The notes under the pieces: model-generated
The model's input: only the letters and a program-made list of their open reading frames with translations
Told to the model about the DNA's origin: nothing
Databases searched by the model: none
Made by a program: the position numbers and the translations under genes
In this document: positions 12,501 to 24,341 of the stretch, in pieces
Numbering within the stretch: position 1 is the first letter of the stretch
Layout of the letters: each line of letters starts with the position of its first letter
Source: Owenia fusiformis
Taxonomy: Eukaryota > Annelida > Polychaeta > Sabellida > Oweniidae
Length of the DNA: 64,000 nt
Direction: 5' to 3'
Assembly: GCA_903813345.2 (NCBI GenBank)
Contig: CAIIXF020000003.1
Location: 27,171,248 to 27,235,247, forward strand

Positions 12501-14834
12501 ACAACTATCTCATAACTTTTTCAAAAAACAAGAAGTGATAGAAACTCTCTAAAAATATTTTTAAATAAGCTTACCTTTCTCAGTGGTCGTTTTGAAGCTG
12601 GTGTGGCTTGCTGTTGTTGGTCTTCATTCTCTTCTGATATAGTTTCATAATTACTATGTACTGTTTTTATCTTGGCACTAGAATTATAATTTGCAAACAT
12701 TATAGGGAGGCCAGTTCAGGCTTATGTGTTTATGGAGGCTAAGAGGCCAATTTAGATTGAATCATTAATATCAAAATGTTCATGTAACATGTAATTACAA
12801 CACCATATTCATATTATATCAAATTGCAAAAATGTGGAAAATGCCTTCTATTATCTGAGATATGCAATTTGTACAGGCCTGTTAAAGTTTCCAATAAGTT
12901 TCCATCAAATTAATGTAACTCTCACTTGCTCACTTGTTTCTTGTGACACCCCACCCCTCCCTCCCAACCCCTCACATTACTATCAATAACCATCCATGAT
13001 TACTGTAATTAATCCTCTATTGTAATTTAAACTACCTAGAATGCCTATGGCGATTGGTAGTAGATATTTTGTGTATTTTTTGATTATGAAGGAAATAAAT
13101 ATGTTTAAAAAAAATCTGAAATATACAGACCTTTAGAATAAAATAAACAATTCTATTTTCAAAACTTGATTTAATTCACATCTAATTCCATTCATATTTT
13201 ACTTAATATTGTATCTTACAGATCTTAGAAAAATCTTGAAAAAATGACATTTCAGTAAGCTTTAACCATGAGTTATGACCTTGAGAAATGACCTTGTTTG
13301 ACACCTCACCTCACTTGGTCTTTATGATGATAAACTTGACCCACAACTGTGGCTCTAAATTTTGACCCACAAACAAAATTGAAAGTATCACTATTTTCAA
13401 TAATATGATTGATCAATAAATGTGATCCAATGACAATTGTAATACTCATATGTTATTACACTTACCTTGTACTTGCTATTGCAGAATCTACATCTTTTAC
13501 AATGTCCGAAATCTCCTCAGTTTTACTTGATGTATTACCATTGCCACCACTATCTGAAATGTTCAATATTTCAAAATTAAATTTCTGCTCTGTCTGAATA
13601 GTTTTCAAAATCACAAGAAAAAGCAGTGTGACCTTCATACATCATTTCAATACAGTTTACTTTTCTCTTGAAATTTGCATTGATAATGAGTTGAAATAAA
13701 AATGGCACTAGTATTTGGTGAGTTCTCATGATGACCCCAATATACTCATTTTTTAAAAAGGGTCAAGTTATCAAATTTCCAAAATAGTTCAAACTACAAA
13801 TATATTAATAAAGTTTCACCAATGTCATAAAACAGGACAATTGAATGAGATCAACGTAATAAACTAATCATAAAATCATTGTGTAAGTTGCACAATGATG
13901 TAAAGAAACCCTAAAACATGGAAAGCTGAAACTGACATTGCTACTTCTAAACTTACTGAAAAATTCCAGTCTATTCATCCCACGTATATGCTGCAAAAGA
14001 CAAATACAATGCGACATTAATAATAATTTAATAAACTACAATGCATGAAGGACAAATGATCCTCACTTTGAAAAATTATGTTTGAAATGCAAAGTAAGAT
14101 GGGCAAACCAGATTCGAGTCAGCGACGACTCTGGGGAATAGAGTTACCAGTAGTTTTACCTGCTCAACTATTATTTAAAATTCAATTTTCCCTATTCGGA
14201 TTTAAATTTCTAAAAATACCATAGTAACCTTATTTTACAAATAAATCGTAACTGAATATACTACAATGTACATGTACTGCTTTTGCTTTTATGCTGGGAG
14301 GCCATCCACTTACCATTGGGAGTTTGATAAGCTCTAGTCTAAGAGCATGATTGATACGCTTGGCTATAGTCTTGGCATCTGATCTCATGGACTTCACCCG
14401 AACTTTAACTGCAACACAATCAACAGATCAAGATTAGAAAACTTCAAGTAATTGACATGAGTGAAGAGAAGAAGAAAGTAGAACATTTTTCAAAGTCTGC
14501 TGACTTGATACCCTTTGATTTAACTATGAACCTCTGTAAGAGAAACATGAACAATTTTAAGCTGAACCATTTAAAAATGTTTCACTGTATGTATAAGGAC
14601 ATTTTTTTAGTTAAATGATGCATCTTTTTAACAAGAGAAATCTCTCTTATTTTGACTCCAGAGAGGGTGAGCAATAGCATGGATTAAGTTGTTACCTTCA
14701 TTGTCATAATCTTCCAACAGTAGCTTGAGCTTCTGTCTCCGATCTTCAATGGATAGATTCTTGCCTTCATCTCCAGTGGGGGTACACGGTTTGTCATGGT
14801 TGTTCAGGGCCTTTGTGTGCCGTCTACGTGGCAT
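9537..14834 (-). CDS. CDCA8: borealin, chromosomal passenger complex subunit
   Basis: Borealin joins survivin and INCENP in a three-helix bundle that targets Aurora B to centromeres and the midzone. Ten coding exons (in transcript order): 14832-14834 start within 14696-14834, then 14314-14408, 13957-13990, 13466-13553, 12575-12677, 12091-12150, 11033-11121, 10735-10842, 10142-10286, 9537-9674. Total 999 nt, 332 aa, all phases consistent. The N-terminus is basic (MPRRRHTK), followed by the conserved bundle helix (LKLLLEDYDNE... RINHALRLELIKLPM... GMNRLEFF). The middle is Lys/Ser-rich and disordered. The C-terminal domain has TPAFKGG, LPQTPGLVREPKPGERIMSL and SPLSN, then a final helix (MDPQARANILLLQEKLAAIL) as in vertebrate borealin dimerisation domains. 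Slightly longer than human (280 aa). An upstream in-frame ATG at 14861 lies near a likely 5'-UTR splice acceptor, so the start at 14834 is preferred. Confidence 0.93.
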
Positions 14835-15569
14835 GTTGCTTTCTTGAGTTTCTATCAGCAATATTAAGACTGAAATAGTTCAAACAATCTTAATTAATTC
14901 TGACCAAATAATAATATGCCATTGGCCAGCCTCGGTACCTTTTTTAATATGTACATATTTGAATTTTCCTGAATCTGAATTGAGTATAGTTCAACCAGTC
15001 AAACCCTCACGGGCCTTAATTACTTATTTGTCATGTCCTGCTGGCCGTACAGTACAGGTCTGACAAGACAAGAATATCAGAATCAATAAAAGGCTTGGAT
15101 CAGCAGAGTTAAGGATACTGAACTGAATACTGAACTGAATTGGGGCGTTTTGAGCCATAGTGCCACAAAATTGTTTTCAATACTGTTCATGCTCAAACGT
15201 TTCATACAGTATCAATGTCAACAGAGACGGCATTCTTTCTAACGCTGTACTTTTCCCCATCCCATGTAAATCATTTTCCTACGAAGTAACTAGTCGGGGA
15301 CGCTTCAGATCTGATGAGTTAGACTTTCGGGGTTTTGACTTTCAAAGTCAATATCCATAATGTCCATAATAGAGGTCTAGACTAGGCCTATATAGTAGTG
15401 AAACCAGAAACAATATATCCATGCAAATGGGAGATGACATTATCATTCCTACTCCTAGGAAGAGGGTTATCCAGTTACTATCTCCTGCACAATTTTTTTC
15501 ATGTCAATTTGAACAGGCTATTATCGTAGGCCTAAAAATTATTTGAAAATCGTGGATTTTTAATTTTAA
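14835..15569. other. borealin upstream region / 5' intron
   Basis: A minus-strand acceptor-like sequence (GCTGATAG|AAACTC, about 14851) sits 17 bp before the ATG, so this is probably an intron between a 5'-UTR exon and the first coding exon. No other feature supported. Confidence 0.4.
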
Positions 15570-15973
15570 GGTTCAGCTGGAAAGTAACATTTTGGTAAAA
15601 AATTGCTATACCTGCACATGTTATTTTCTGGTACATAATTAAGTATGAAGGCATGTGTGTATTTCCTTGCTTTTTTCAGGAAAGTATCATTACACTGTCT
15701 ACTTTTAGTAAACCTGGAAACAGGTCAATGGTAGCTCCTGTGTTGTCTGGAAACTTTGAAAGAAAATTTGGAAAAACAGGAAGTGTGAAATATCAGAATT
15801 CCCTGGAGTTCCCTTTGAACGCCTACCAGATATTCTAAAAGAAGACAATGTAATGATACTTTCCTGAAAAAAGCAAGGAAATTGATACATGCCTTCATAC
15901 TTTATTTTGTACCAGAAAATAACATGTGCAGGTATAGCAATTTTTTACCAAAATGTTACTTTCCAGCTGTACC
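15570..15973. mobile_element. TTAA-flanked foldback element, 404 bp
   Basis: Near-perfect inverted arms of about 130 bp (15570-15700 with 15843-15973), with outer ends GGTTCAGCTGGAAAGTAACA and its complement ending CCAGCTGTACC. Flanked by TTAA at 15566-15569 and 15974-15977, the target of piggyBac-type transposition, although the terminus is not a classical piggyBac CCC end. Confidence 0.75.
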
Positions 15974-16129
15974 TTAATCATTCGTCCTTTTCATTTTCTG
16001 GCTTGAATCAGAGATTGTAACACATGAAATGTGTGTTATAACCAGCATAATCATTTAGACTTTGACTACAGAATAGTGATTTAATCATAATATCCATAGA
16101 TATTGTGAGTTTTGGACAAATAAATGAAT

Positions 16130-16265
16130 GTTTATTTACCTCACAGATCCGCCAAAATTTTGAACTTTTTGGATTGTCCAATCAGCGATTGAGAAATAGT
16201 CACGTGATTTCAAGATGTCTGCGCCCATGTTTCAAAAAATATTTTTGAAATTGAAGTGAATTTAC
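16130..16265. promoter_or_regulatory. candidate promoter upstream of borealin, possibly shared with AIRIM
   Basis: On the minus strand this has GTCACGTGAT-type E-box sequence, an inverted CCAAT box (GCTGATTGG), TTCAAA (CHR-like) and TTTTGGCGG (E2F-like) within about 70 bp, followed by a donor-like GAG|GTAAAT at about 16140. CCAAT plus CHR/E2F-like elements are common in mitotic gene promoters. The placement is an inference. Confidence 0.3.
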
Positions 16266-16555
16266 TTCAAAAGTACCGTGTATAAGTATAGTTTTACATG
16301 TTGACATTGATCTGTATAGTACCACGCATAGACACAAAGACAATTAGTCGAATGGTTTCTTTTATATCTCTCATTGTTTAATGATTTCCTATTAAAAATG
16401 TATTATCGCCCACTTGGATAGATTTTTCTAAATATTTTTTCTATGCATTACAATCCACATAAACTGCAACTGTGAATTCATTTCCACGTATGGGTATTAT
16501 TTTATTATTTGTGATTTATATATGGATAAGAATCTCATGAACTAAAGTACAGCTA

Positions 16556-16792
16556 CAGTTGGGGACATAAATAAATGACAGGTGGATTTGCTGAAGTGAG
16601 GATTTCCCATGTTAAAAATAAGAGAATTTACAAGAGGCCATACATCAGTGGATGAGATTATACAAAATGTAAAATATACAAATTTTAAGGGATATATATC
16701 TAGACAATATTGGAAGTTATGGGCTTTCAGACCACCATAATTAGGAAATGGTGATCGAAAATCGACCTGTCATTTATTTTTGTCCCCAACTG
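16556..16792. mobile_element. TA-flanked mariner-type MITE, 237 bp
   Basis: Termini CAGTTGGGGACATAAATAAA and the near-complement ending TTTTTGTCCCCAACTG, about 30 bp each, flanked by TA on both sides (16554-16555, 16793-16794). No coding capacity. Confidence 0.8.
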
Positions 16793-16852
16793 TATACAGG
16801 GCTGCCCTTAGACTATATCCTATTTAGTCTGAATTATATTCAGACTATATTA

Positions 16853-17330
16853 GGGGCGGGGTCAAAATATCGATGTTCATATGGAGACGAAAGTACTTTC
16901 ACGAGGGGGGGAGGGGGTTTTTGGGCACTTTCGTTGACCAAAAAAACATCGATAATTCGGATCTGATATACAAAAAATAATTGGACTTACCCACTTTTTC
17001 TGGCGCTATGTTCTGATAAAAAGGCTTGTTTTCAATAGTTCGTGAGCTTTTTTGTGTGATAGGTCCAAAATATCGGTAGATAAAGACGATAATTCGATCA
17101 TTTTTCAAATAAATTCCATACTTTTCCCTCCTCCTTTTGAAGAGTTCAATGCAGTTAAATTGCGAACGTGTGTTAATGTAATCACGGGTTCCAAATCATT
17201 TGACAGTCACTGAAAATCAATGTTTTTTTGAAGTGACCTAAGCTTTCGTCTAGAGGGGGGTGGGGGGGGTTGTTCTCCAAACGAAATTACTTTCGTCTCC
17301 ATATGAACATTGATATTTTGACCCCGCCCC
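16853..17330. mobile_element. MITE with GGGGCGGGGTC ends, 478 bp
   Basis: Inverted termini of about 45 bp: left GGGGCGGGGTCAAAATATCG then ATGTTCATATGGAGACGAAAG; right is the complement, ending TATTTTGACCCCGCCCC. Flanked by TA (TTA left, TAA right). Internal G-rich runs (GGGGGGGAGGGGG and GGGGGGTGGGGGGGG) lie just inside each arm. Harbinger- or mariner-type by its flank; no transposase. Confidence 0.7.
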
Positions 17331-17839
17331 TAAGGCACCTATGTTAAAGTTTGGTAATTCTAAATATTTGTTTACATAGGAAGTGCTATTCAAAATGGCC
17401 GATTGGGTAAAATTAATTTGCAAATTTGTTACTTCAACTAGCTTTATTTACACTTGACAATATGCTGTGTTACTTTTTATTGCATTTAATTGTACCTTAC
17501 TATTTATTTGAAATTTTGTAATGTTTATTTTATTGAAGAAATGGTTCCTCTAATTCATAATTTTGTGCAAAAAAGTTCACTGCAATTTCCACAGGAAAGT
17601 AGAACATCATAACAGACTGACTTCTAGTCAGTCTGTTGGATACATACTAGGGGTGCCCTGGCAGAATTATCTCATAAAGTCCTTTAACACCCGACCTTAG
17701 GCCTAATTAGGTTACATTGTGAAACACTGCCAAACCGTGGCGCGACGGTGAAGATATTATTCTCAGGAAAAAAAACGAAAACATATACCCATTTGTCAAC
17801 ATTCCACATTTCCTTGGTATACACAGAGTAAGGAGCTGC

Positions 17840-17935
17840 ATTATGTGTGATTGTCACGCATTTGCTGGAGAAATTGAATTCACACATCAATTTTGCGTGT
17901 ATGATAAAATGTCACACAAATCACGCATTATGTTG
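17840..17935. mobile_element. decayed relative of the 5528-6024 hAT-like element
   Basis: Contains TTGTCACGCATTTGCTGGAG, TTTTGCGTGTATGATAAAAT and GTCACACAAATCACGCATT in the same order as bases 5560-5635. Ends are not clear. Confidence 0.5.
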
Positions 17936-18110
17936 ATATTTAAAAAATTTGGTTTTTATCAAATTTGGTTCGAAATATTTTGTATCTACCCAATGCCATA
18001 CCATACCCCGCTCCATATACATGTAACAAGTGTAATCCATTTTCATTTGCATCCTACTTCATCAAATTTTAGGAAACATGATCTTCATGTACAGTCTGTT
18101 ACACTTCTTT

Positions 18111-18387
18111 AAAGCAATCAGTCGAACCTAAAAATAAGAAATCTAAAGACTATTGTGCATAATACATGGAAAAAACATATTCATACTGCACACAAATGAC
18201 ATTTGTATATTTCAGATTATTTAGTTTTTAGTGCAATAAGCCTGTCCCCTCTTGTCTATCCGCCATGCTATTATTTTTCAGAAAATATATAAATAAAAGA
18301 GGTTACAGACTATATAAGCCAAATTCACAAGCAATCCAAGATAAACAAATGTCAGATTTCTTATTTTTAGGTTCAACTGATTACTTT
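18111..18387. mobile_element. inverted-repeat element, 277 bp
   Basis: Left end AAAGCAATCAGTCGAACCTA followed by AAAATAAGAAATCT is repeated as the complement at the right end (about 35 bp, three mismatches). No coding content. It lies upstream of AIRIM. Confidence 0.6.
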
Positions 18388-18603
18388 GATGCAGTGTGAC
18401 TGTATATTCTGAATCACTGTTCATTCAACCATCAAGCCTTACAGCCTTTGTCCAGTATGGTCTAGCATATTTCATTAGGCAAAATTGGACCTTACAATTG
18501 TGGATTAAATCATTCAATCTCATATTTCAGGTGGTGAGATGATTGTCAAAAGTTCAACGCATTGATTTAATGAGGATTATACCAGATTCAGATAAAAACC
18601 AAT

Positions 18604-19954
18604 ATGCAAGCTGAGTCAGCCATTCTTAGACAGCTCCAGAAATCTTTTAAAATAGTCAAACATCAATACGAAAAATACAATAAGGACATAGAAGAGACAC
18701 GACAGTATGTAGAGTCCATAGTGAATTTATCTGAACAGTTGATTGCTATCAAGGATGTTGAGATGGATAGCACCCCATTAGAAAAGTTCCCTGATGTTAA
18801 AGATAAACTGTCAGGAAAACTAATGATGTCCATAGAGCACCTGATAGAGAAACTAGCATTGAGTCTGTAAGTATATACGAGGGTTGTCTCATAATATTTA
18901 TTTCAATCACCTTTTGCAACAAATATTTATTGTTGACACTTTTGCAGTCAGAGGTTCAAATTTGGATTTGTTATGCTTTGTTTGAGCTTTCATGTTATGA
19001 TCTTGTATAATTGCAAAATTGTAGTGTTATGATCTGGTTAATATAGGGTGATCATGAAGTTCTGGGAATTTGTTTGTAATTTTATTATGAACCAATTTAC
19101 TTGTAATTTTCAGAAAGAAGGGGAAGTGTATTATGAGCGGCATAAAAAGTGTCATTGTGATTATGTCACAATGGATAATTATTGTTACTATGGCAACATG
19201 AAAAATGTATAGTACATTTTTCCTTGATGTTTTTATTATTTGTCTCACCAGGCATAACCAAGAAATGTGTGTCAGGCATATTACCCAATGTCAGACTTCA
19301 ACAAGCGAATTATGTCGTCAACGTTACTCTGCTCAGTTAGACATCCAGGCTGCTATGGAGGGACAACCACTAAGGCCATCTATAACTGACATGTTGCTAT
19401 GGTTACAGTCTATAGAAGTGGCAGTTCGACTGAAGTATCCTTTGAAAATGGCCACAAATTCTGCAACCTATTCTCTATTCAATGAACACATTAAAATATT
19501 ACATATATGGTGAACAACAGTGATACAAAACAAACAAAAAAATTTATTTATTTTTTCAAAAATGCCAAACTGCCTCGCGGCCTCACTAAAAAAAATTGTA
19601 CACTCTTTAAAGTTGTGAATATTGGTTTAAGTTTTTATAAACATATCCTTAACCTATGACCAGCTATGGGGAAAGAGAATTGGCCATGAACACAGTTGCA
19701 TACACATCAGAGGATAAAATGCATATTCTGCAAGATAAATGGAGTATTGACAAACAGCTTGATAACTCTATGTTAGGTAAGGTTGAAGCATGCTGTAAAG
19801 GAATGCTAATCTTAAAAACAATTTGATGATGACATACGAGATAAAGGAATGCAAAACTCAATTCTTACATTTGAATAAATTTTGACAACAGTTGTTTTAT
19901 TTGTTTTCAGAAATTATGGCAAGGCTCATGTATTTCCTTCCTGAGAAGTTATGA
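18604..19954 (+). CDS. AIRIM: AFG2-interacting ribosome maturation factor (C1orf109 family)
   Basis: In vertebrates this protein acts with the AFG2/SPATA5 AAA-ATPases in cytoplasmic 60S subunit maturation. Four exons, 18604-18866, 19252-19434, 19664-19776, 19911-19954, give 603 nt and 200 aa, against about 203 in human; all phases close. Landmarks: an N-terminal helix (LRQLQKSFKIVKHQYEKYNK), the block EKFPDVKDKLSGKL...LIEKLAL, then PLRPSITDMLLWLQSIEVAV, the family's SV.DMLEWLQDIE signature, and a C-terminal KWS...MYFLPEKL. A strong acceptor (TATTTCAG at about 18530) precedes the start, suggesting a spliced 5' UTR. AATAAA at about 20504 may be the polyadenylation signal. I do not know of a functional link to its neighbours. 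Confidence 0.88.
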
Positions 19955-20802
19955 TAGAAATAGAGCAGTGTGAGAAAATGGAGGAACTCTAGAAGAAAAT
20001 CAATACCTAGGGAGATGGAAACCTGCATGAAATGAGTTAACCAACCAGAGTGTCGAATTCAACACCCTTATACCCATTGGTAGGACCTATTTGTAGGACT
20101 CATCTATTGACACAGGGTCAAGAACTGTAAGGATAGGGTGACTTGAACTCCAACCTTCCTGCTTTTTAACTGACTGAGTGTGTTGATATATCATGAACCT
20201 GAGAGAGAAGTTGACAAATTGCTTTGACATGAGTTACCATCAGAGAATATTATTCACATATCAAATTAAACAGAAAACTTGGGATAAAACACAACTATAG
20301 ACAATAGAGAGGTTTCACAATGACGGGTTATGGCTAAAACATATCCGCAACTGCATCTCGATTTAATTGAACTGTGACGCACAAATCTGGTGAATGTGTT
20401 ACAGAATTTAGATATGCTGAGCTAAAAATGTTGACCAAAACCTCTCTTAAATGTGTAAGTGAAAAGCTTTTACATGTACAGTGTAGTAACTAGGGTAACG
20501 CTTTAATAAAGTAACAGAACTTGATTCACTTGCGTCTTGTTAAATATTTTCTATTTTTAGTCTTTTTTAACACTTTTTACATTTACATTTCTTAAAATAT
20601 TATACTCAATCCTATTTCACATTTTCAGTTTAAGATTTACATTTTATATTGTTAGTACCTCAGTGTAAATACTCGCATCTGATTGGTCAATTAGCGGTCA
20701 ACATTTTTGCCTGTACCTCACCTGTGCATCATGGGATATCATATTATTGACCGCGTATGTTACTGTACTACACTTGTGAATTATGGGGAATATGACGTCA
20801 CA
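19955..20802. other. AIRIM 3' flank, no gene seen
   Basis: AT-rich sequence with an AATAAA near 20504. From about 20660 it contains TGATTGGTCAATTAG and a TGACGTCA (20793-20800) immediately before the small reading frame at 20803. Confidence 0.4.
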
Positions 20803-21006
20803 ATGTTTACAGAAAACAAAATTGAAGACGGACATTTTGTAAACGTTGATGAAAGTGATATTTTGACTTTGCTAGACGACGAGTATAGCAAAAATACAAA
20901 TAGAAACGCAAAATTAACATTAATTTACTACAGAGAGTCTAGCTACGACTGTCTTCTGATTTTCTTAACAAATTATTGCTGGCGTGGTTCGGAGAAAAGA
21001 TTGTGA
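20803..21006 (+). pseudogene. fragment resembling the N-terminus of Crypton-type recombinase-derived proteins
   Basis: A 67-codon frame contains FVNVDESDILTLLDDEYSKN followed by TNRNAK. The pattern (acidic helix, then SKNT.R..K) resembles the start of animal proteins derived from Crypton tyrosine recombinases, such as the DUF3504 group. The frame then degrades and stops; no recombinase core follows. Family assignment is from pattern recall and weak. Confidence 0.3.
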
Positions 21007-21072
21007 AATGAAGCCATGATTGACGACTGTCGTCTATATGTGTAACTATTATTAGTTTCTTCTGACTAACAA

Positions 21073-21252
21073 AACAATTGTAGACCTCTCCATTCGGTCA
21101 ACCGTCAAAATAATATACCTCGACTGTAAACCTTGAAACTACTGTTGACCTCGACCTTCGGTCTCTGTCAACAGTAGTTTCTCGGTTTACAGTCTCGGTA
21201 TACAATTTTGCCGGTTGACCTCTGGAGAGGTCAACAATTGTATACTGTTCGG
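21073..21252. repeat. nested hairpin
   Basis: ACAATTGTAGACCTCTCC pairs imperfectly with GGAGAGGTCAACAATTGTAT, and inside it GAAACTACTGTTGACC pairs with TCTGTCAACAGTAGTTTC. The whole segment can fold into one long stem. It may be the end of the element that carries the 20803 fragment. Confidence 0.6.
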
Positions 21253-21478
21253 TATCCAGTTCTAATGTTATTTGTTGAAATTCAAAGAACATATAAAGTG
21301 TCAGTGGCCGAATCCACACATTGTATCATCTTATGAGCAAGCAAACATATTGATATTAACTTTACACTATATGGAGTTAAAAATGAAAAGAATTGCAGAA
21401 ATATATCAATTTGTATGATCATCATATAATTTATGACTATTTAACATTTCAATCATTTCATGGCTGACTTATCAGTCA

Positions 21479-22014
21479 CACTGGTGATCCACTCGATTAC
21501 GCTGGTTACCAAAACGAATCGTTTTGGTAACAAAATGTCGGAACATCCGGAAGGTACGATTTTCTCGTTTCCTTATTTAACACGTTGTAGGCAGAATTAC
21601 CAAGACATTTTCTAACACAAACGTGTATCAGTATCATATGTTTAAGAAAGTGTACATATTTGCGAACAAATAGTTCAGAAGACAACAGAATCGTCGATTT
21701 ACTTCCTCACTTAAGTTACATAAATGGTTTGGGTTAAAAGTGCAGATCTTAACTGTTTTTCGAAAAACCGTTTATGTAACTTGAGTGAGGAAGTAAATCG
21801 ACGATTCTGTTATCCTCTGAGCTATTTTTTCGCAAACATGTACATTTTCTAAAACATATGATACTGCTGTACGCTGTGAGAAAAAACGTCGTGGGGATTC
21901 TGCCAACAACGCGTGAAATAAGGAAAAAAGAGAAATCGTGCCTTCGACGTTCCGACATTTTGTTACCAAAACGGTTCGTTTTGGTAACCAGCGTAATCGA
22001 GTGGATCACCAGTG
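21479..22014. mobile_element. large near-perfect foldback element, 536 bp
   Basis: Outer ends CACTGGTGATCCACTCGATT and its complement. Arms extend almost to the centre (about 250 bp each), including GTTACCAAAACG, TTGTTACC and GACGATTCTGTT blocks seen in both orientations, with a loop of about 40 bp at 21730-21770. No open reading frame of a transposase. No clean target duplication found. Confidence 0.8.
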
Positions 22015-22081
22015 AGTCAGTTACTCCAGTTTTTTATCCTATATTCTACCAATTTTCTAGTGCTTTTTCTACAAGAAATTC

Positions 22082-22508
22082 GAGTGATTGCCTACTTGGT
22101 TTGATTATCATAAAAATTGAATATTTCTTTCATGTCCGTTCAAACAACATGGCTGCTGTACCTATGGCATAATGTTAATGATGATCAACAACATAAAATA
22201 TGTAAAATATGAACCTTTTTTGTAATTGGAGTGATTTCCTTCTTCGTTTGATTATAATAAAACTTGAATATTTCTTTCATGTTCATTCAAACAACATGGC
22301 TGCTGTACCTATGGCAGAATGTTTCTGATGATCAATAACATAAAATATGTAAAATATGAACCTTTTTGTAATTGGAGTGATTGCCTACTTGGTTTGATTA
22401 TAATAAAAATTGAATATTTCTTTCATGTTCGTTCAAACAACATGGCTGCTGTACCTATTGCGGCATGTGTTACTGATGATCAAAAACATAAAATATGTAA
22501 AATATGAA
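22082..22508. repeat. three tandem copies of a 146-bp unit
   Basis: Units start with GAGTGATT at 22082, 22229 and 22375 and share TTGAATATTTCTTTCATG and AACAACATGGCTGCTGTACC. Copies are over 90% alike by eye. Confidence 0.85.
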
Positions 22509-24225
22509 CCTTGGAGTTGTCATGAAAAGGTGGTCCAGTACTTTTAAAGCCCTTTAAGTATATATCAGCATATGAACAAATATTCAGATATAATTCATGT
22601 ATGTAAACTCAAATGTTGACAGTAGGCTATTTCAACATTTCTATTCAGTAGACATAATAAAAACAGATAAAATATACAATATCACAGTTATCTGTTGAGC
22701 TATACAAAAACTCAAAATAAGTAGAAAACTGCAAAATAATAAAAAATGAATGCAAACACTTTAAGATGTAAGTGTTCATGTACGGGTGTTCATAAAAAAT
22801 ATCTCATAAGATTGTGAAAAAAATGAATTTCATGAATAAAATCTAAACAAGGCATAAACATGCAAAATGTCACTACCTGCCATTTATTACAGATGCCAAA
22901 CACCAATTGCCGAATGCCATCCACAATTAAGTTGGAGACTATAACAATGTCACCACTTGTGGTGGTGACATAAAAATATTGACTTTACAAATGTGACCCT
23001 GTGAAAGACAATGATTTTCTCAAATTGTAATTCAAGATATTTTCTAGAAATCCAGTATGTTCCTGTGACCAACCTTGGAAATATTTCAATTGAAAAAATA
23101 CAAGACCAAAGGATCAACCGTGAATAACTTTTCTGCGTCCACTAACATTGTTGCATCCGAGTTCATGAATATGATAGGGATCCTAATACGCTCAACCACA
23201 TCATATGTTTGAATATGCATAGAATAACTACTCCAAAGGACATGGTATAACCAGAGCGAAGTACACAATACAATCGGGTCCAAGCTCCTGTCTAATGAAA
23301 TAATGGAGATTTCAAACCTTTGAAAATATTAACTGATTTGATTGATATTAACTTTCTCATGAAAGATCCACAATTTTTTTACAGACCAGTCAATGTGAAA
23401 AATTAGGCGAACTGGAACATAATTACCTCAATTCTGATTCTGTTTCAAGAATTATTATTCAACAGGAATTAATAGCAGATACATCAAAGTGGGGAGGTAA
23501 CAGGAGGATCCTTCTAACTCACACTTATGTGCTAAATTGCCACTCTCACAAAACAAAGCCATATGCCTATATTTTATATTATCAAAGAAAATCTAAACAA
23601 ACTGCAAAGAAAGTAGAAATAACAAAAAAGTTTATTACAGATCAAACTAAAATTATATTTCATACTTCATTAGTACAATTTTTGAAAATATCAGAAGGGC
23701 TCAATTTCTCAATATGAGCCAGGCCACAGGAAAGAGGGTCTCATCACAGATTTTGTAAGAATTTTTTTGTTTATCTTAAAAAGCACAAAGAGATCTTTCA
23801 AACGAGCCATGGCACATGTCTCAACAATTTTTCCTTGCAGATATAGACCAAAAGACAGATTAGAATTTACAACATTTTCTTCTTAATCTTGGTCACATTT
23901 TTGGCTTTTGTATTCCAATTTTAATTTCTGTGATAAGACAAGTTTTCCTATGTTTCGGCTCATATAACAATACAATATGATTTATCAGTTTATGTCAATT
24001 ATTACACTATGCTTGCAATTTGTCCTCATGTCAGGCTTCTTAAAGACAGGGGATAAGTTTCTTTAGTCCATATAAACAAAGTTTCAATTTTCTCATAATA
24101 AATGCTGAAAACTGCAAAACTACTTTCCAAACCATATATAAGATGTGAATTTATTTTTTGATTGGCATTTAGTTAAAAGATTAAAGCCCTTTGTCTTATG
24201 TATTATAATTTATAACATTTGTCAA
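22509..24225. other. AT-rich stretch without a gene
   Basis: Apart from the dispersed repeat copy at 22859-22973, I see no exon, inverted repeat or array. Short frames here have no recognisable content. Confidence 0.4.
22859..22973 (+). repeat. dispersed hairpin-ended repeat, copy 2
   Basis: From CATGCAAAATGTCACTACC through CAAACACCAATTGCCGAATG to the terminal palindrome TGTCACCACTTGTGGTGGTG. Confidence 0.75.
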
Positions 24226-24341
24226 AATGACACTATATTACACTCATTGTGTGATGATGACACTATATTACACTTATTGTGTGATGATGACACTATATTA
24301 CACTTATTGTGATAATGACACTATATTACTCTCATTGTGTG
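24226..24341. repeat. 30-bp minisatellite
   Basis: Four copies of ATGACACTATATTACACTTA TTGTGTGATG, starting at 24226, 24257, 24287 and 24314. The last copy is shortened. Confidence 0.8.

Noticed and set aside
12173-12538. Plus-strand frame of 121 codons in a borealin intron
   Set aside because: No domain, low-complexity AT-rich codons, opposite to a well-supported gene, overlaps no splice evidence.
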